From NCBI RefSeq assembly GCF_017254845.1, contig NZ_JAFKCU010000002.1, positions 310,001-374,000 on the forward strand: a stretch of DNA of 64,000 bases, written 5' to 3'. The DNA comes from Algoriphagus pacificus. Lineage in GTDB: Bacteria; Bacteroidota; Bacteroidia; Cytophagales; Cyclobacteriaceae. A model generated the notes under the pieces. It did not search any database and was not told the DNA's origin. It saw only the letters and a program-made list of their open reading frames with translations. The position numbers and the translations under genes are program-made. Below are positions 63,809-64,000 of this stretch, piece by piece. The stretch's first letter is position 1. Each line of letters starts with the position of its first letter.

Positions 63809-64000
63809 TTAAGCTCCTACTAATTCAGCATATTCATCTGCTGACATTAAAGAAGAAGTATCTCCAGAAACTTTAACTTTTACCATCCAGCCTTCACCAT
63901 ATGGATCAGAATTGACCAACTCAGGCTCATCTGCTAGTTTATCGTTTAATTCTGTCACTTCACCGGAAACAGGCATAAAAAGATCAGAAACTGTTTTTAC
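63809..64000 (-). CDS. gcvH: Glycine cleavage system protein H (3' part)
   Basis: The C-terminal 63 residues of the lipoyl carrier protein of the glycine cleavage complex; the gene continues past the window. The fragment begins with [20 protein letters not shown], in which the second residue is the lysine that normally carries lipoate. It continues with [18 protein letters not shown] and ends DEYAELVGA, all as in the family. The VanZ gene follows. Confidence 0.95.
   Translation of the reverse strand, partial: VKTVSDLFMPVSGEVTELNDKLADEPELVNSDPYGEGWMVKVKVSGDTSSLMSADEYAELVGA

Noticed and set aside
1-64000. tRNA, rRNA, riboswitch, transposon or phage genes
   Set aside because: I read both strands for these and saw no convincing candidate; a covariance-model scan would be needed to exclude small RNAs.

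Overview
The window looks like a chromosome segment of a marine or freshwater Bacteroidota bacterium, probably order Cytophagales, family Cyclobacteriaceae, close to Algoriphagus. This is inferred from gene content: type IX secretion genes porU and porV, TonB-type proteins with short proline linkers, SpII lipoproteins, FKBP, FtsH and M56 proteins of Bacteroidota type, promoter-like TAnnTTTG boxes and low-to-medium G+C. No database search was possible. There are about 60 protein genes, densely packed on both strands. I saw no rRNA, tRNA, CRISPR array, phage, transposase or plasmid gene. The first and last genes are cut by the window edges.

Layout. 1-8.4 kb: an unidentified 3' gene end, rnhB, a GH63-type glucosidase, a BlaI-type repressor with an M56 membrane receptor behind three operator palindromes, a glycosyltransferase and an LpxH-like phosphoesterase. 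8.7-16.1 kb: a secreted S9 (DPP IV type) peptidase, a TonB-domain-like secreted protein, then a leftward ArsR-headed operon of two SRPBCC proteins, a VOC protein, a SnoaL-like protein and a carbohydrate esterase lipoprotein, and two tandem YdeI-type genes. 16.5-22.9 kb: two lipoproteins (one a putative zinc peptidase), a GT39-type transferase and an NtrY/NtrC-like two-component pair. 23.0-26.1 kb: SlyD-like FKBP, sodium/solute symporter and myo-inositol oxygenase. 26.1-34.3 kb: mostly housekeeping genes, namely lpxH, ftsH, rsfS, birA, ahcY and a dienoyl-CoA reductase-like SDR. 34.4-47.8 kb: a truncated PAS/histidine-kinase-like protein, an HD hydrolase, secreted proteins, a membrane patatin, an Mpo1-like protein, an FAD oxidoreductase, nhaC, an RNase D-like exonuclease, YigZ, and a cupin/acyltransferase/glycosyltransferase cassette. 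47.8-54.9 kb: a tightly overlapping leftward operon MBL hydrolase - pssA - porU - porV - M16 homologue. 54.9-64 kb: FAD oxidoreductase, a very large peptidase-like/propeller/barrel protein, yicC, an amidohydrolase lipoprotein, two tonB genes, a VanZ-family gene and the end of gcvH.

How they work together. Much of the window concerns the cell envelope: lipid A and phosphatidylserine synthesis, surface protein export and cleavage (PorU/PorV), TonB energy transduction, sugar transferases and many exported enzymes. A second theme is sensing: BlaI/M56, ArsR, NtrY/NtrC and PAS. The strongest candidates for something new are an M56 receptor whose periplasmic tail seems to contain an ExbD/TolR-like domain and proline-rich repeat modules; paired perfect palindromes in the FKBP/two-component intergenic region; the ArsR operon with its 19-bp inverted operator; and the 1096-residue protein that looks like an inactivated peptidase joined to a propeller and an outer-membrane barrel.
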